From Paenibacillus sp. DMB5 (GTDB lineage Bacteria > Bacillota > Bacilli > Paenibacillales > Paenibacillaceae): 43,269 nucleotides of DNA. The notes beneath the pieces are model-generated. The model ran no database searches. It had not been told where the DNA came from and saw only the letters and a program-made list of their open reading frames with translations. A program made the translations under genes and the position numbers. Positions 42,434 to 43,269 of this stretch are shown piece after piece (the stretch's first letter is position 1; each line of letters starts with the position of its first letter). The stretch is taken from contig NZ_LRAC01000154.1 of the NCBI RefSeq assembly GCF_001517085.1, positions 1 through 43,269 on the forward strand, given 5' to 3'.

Positions 42434-42597
42434 TGCGCATACTACCACACGCAGCATAGCTCATCCTCCCAGTACACAAATGAGTTAAACACTTCCGCAG
42501 ATATTCAGCGCATCTTACAACAGCATAGCTCATCCAGCCGATACACTAATGTGTTCAACACTTCAGCAGATATTCGGCGCATTAACGGCACATAGCA
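42434..42597. repeat. Direct repeat of about 69 bp, two copies plus partial
   Basis: GCATAGCTCATCC starts at 42454 and again at 42523 (period 69). Each copy continues with a TACACNAATGNGTTNAACAC block, then TTCNGCAGATATTCNGCGCAT; a third partial copy (CATAGCATGTCC) begins near 42591. It is distinct from the repeat just before it and has no coding signal. Together these fill the 42086-42728 gap. Confidence 0.75.
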
Positions 42598-42728
42598 TGT
42601 CCAAGCCGCCTAGCTAACGAGTGTCACCATACCATCAGCCGGCTCCAACAGTAACTCCTGCCAATCAAGGCGATCCTCTGCCGTATGTAACTATCCTTAA
42701 GCCGCTACGCCTGCGGGGGAGGATGCCC

Positions 42729-43269
42729 CTATCTTACTCTCGTTAACTCGTTCCAGCGGCACAGCTCCTGCACCAGTCCTTCGATCGTGGCCTCGTCGGG
42801 CAGCAGGCCCGGGGTCAGGCCTGCGGCGACCGCGGTTTCCTCGGTCACCGGGCCGATGCAGGCGATCTTCACGCCGGCCAGCACGGCCACCGGGTCTTCC
42901 AGGCCCATGCGCTTCAGGATCTCGATGAAATTGCGCACGGTCGAAGAGCTGGTGAAGGTAACCGCATGGATGCGTTTCTCCTCGAGCAGGCGCAGCAGCT
43001 CGATATCGTCTTCTCCCGTCACCACCGTCTCGTAGGTGTCGATCTCGGTCACTTCCAGCCCAAGCTCGCGCAGCTTGGCGGGAAGCCACTCCCGCGCGAG
43101 GTCCCCGCGCGGCAGCAGCACCTTCTGGCCCGCCTCAAGCCGCGGTCCAAACGCCTCCAGCAGCCCTTCCGCCTGGAAGCGGGCGGGCAGCTCCTCGGCC
43201 ACCAGCCCCCGCTCCGCCAGCGCGGCAGCCGTGGCCGGCCCCACCGCGCCGATGCGCGCGCGGTGCAAA
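42729..43269 (-). CDS. hemD: Uroporphyrinogen-III synthase, C-terminal part (cut by window edge)
   Basis: Closes and flips hydroxymethylbilane to uroporphyrinogen III. The visible 179 residues start in mid-gene at the right edge and include IGAVGPATAAALAERGL, LLPRGDLAREWLPAKLRELG, VTFTSSSTVRNFIEIL and ACIGPVTEETAVAAGLTPG, the typical HemD halves. The real start lies outside, and a fusion to a methyltransferase (cobA-hemD type) cannot be excluded. This gene is notably more GC-rich than its neighbours. It ends with TAG at 42729 without a clear terminator. Confidence 0.9.
   Translation of the reverse strand, partial: LHRARIGAVGPATAAALAERGLVAEELPARFQAEGLLEAFGPRLEAGQKVLLPRGDLAREWLPAKLRELGLEVTEIDTYETVVTGEDDIELLRLLEEKRIHAVTFTSSSTVRNFIEILKRMGLEDPVAVLAGVKIACIGPVTEETAVAAGLTPGLLPDEATIEGLVQELCRWNELTRVR

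Noticed and set aside
42201..42597. Possible CRISPR array in the hemD-hemB gap
   Set aside because: Repeats are imperfect, one is inverted, spacing varies from 51 to 62 bases, and no cas genes are present.

Overview
This 43.3 kb window looks like a chromosomal core segment of an endospore-forming member of the Bacillales, most likely Paenibacillus or a close relative. Nearly every gene is on the minus strand. The gene order closely follows the Bacillus subtilis block hem - spoVID - valS - folC - spoIIB - maf - radC - mreBCD - minCD - spoIVFAB - rplU - prp - rpmA - spo0B - obg - pheB - pheA - safA. Differences that suggest Paenibacillus are an RNase E/G gene between spoIVFB and rplU, hom-thrB-pheA-ilvE placed together, murC after folC, and typical short intergenic repeats. 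The genus is an inference from protein style and synteny; no rRNA sequence lies inside the window.

Layout from the right edge in the direction of minus-strand transcription: hemD (cut by the edge), a repeat-filled spacer, hemB, hemL and a broken RluA-type pseudouridine synthase with an octapeptide-repeat leader (38.5-43.3 kb). Next come a zinc metallopeptidase, one plus-strand diguanylate cyclase, a broken glycosyltransferase, and spoVID. A T-box-controlled valS is followed by folC and murC (26.3-32.2 kb). Two tandem membrane diguanylate cyclases, a broken glycosyltransferase plus a degraded remnant, and a SpoIIB-like SPOR gene in two frames occupy 20.8-26.1 kb. Then DUF4321, maf, radC, mreBCD, minCD; spoIVFA-spoIVFB-rng; rplU-prp-rpmA; spo0B-obg; a split membrane protein; pheB; hom-thrB-pheA-ilvE; and safA. 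At the far left are two tandem promoters and a leader that appear to drive an rRNA operon beyond the edge.

The genes serve a few linked programmes: cell shape and division-site placement (mreBCD, minCD, maf, radC), spore development (spo0B in the phosphorelay, spoIVFAB in sigma-K activation, a SpoIIB-like protein in engulfment, spoVID and safA in coat assembly), translation (valS, rplU, rpmA, prp, obg, rRNA promoters), amino-acid synthesis (hom, thrB, pheA, ilvE), tetrapyrrole synthesis (hemDBL), and c-di-GMP signalling (three GGDEF proteins).

The most striking features are: (1) 15 octapeptide repeats in front of the RluA-type protein, whose period stays intact only if one base of a five-A run is removed; (2) about ten apparent single-base frame breaks confined to accessory genes while the long core genes are intact; (3) three GGDEF proteins within 13 kb; and (4) clustered intergenic repeats next to hom and hemB. 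I see no CRISPR array, prophage, insertion sequence or tRNA gene, and nothing that clearly amounts to a new multi-gene system.
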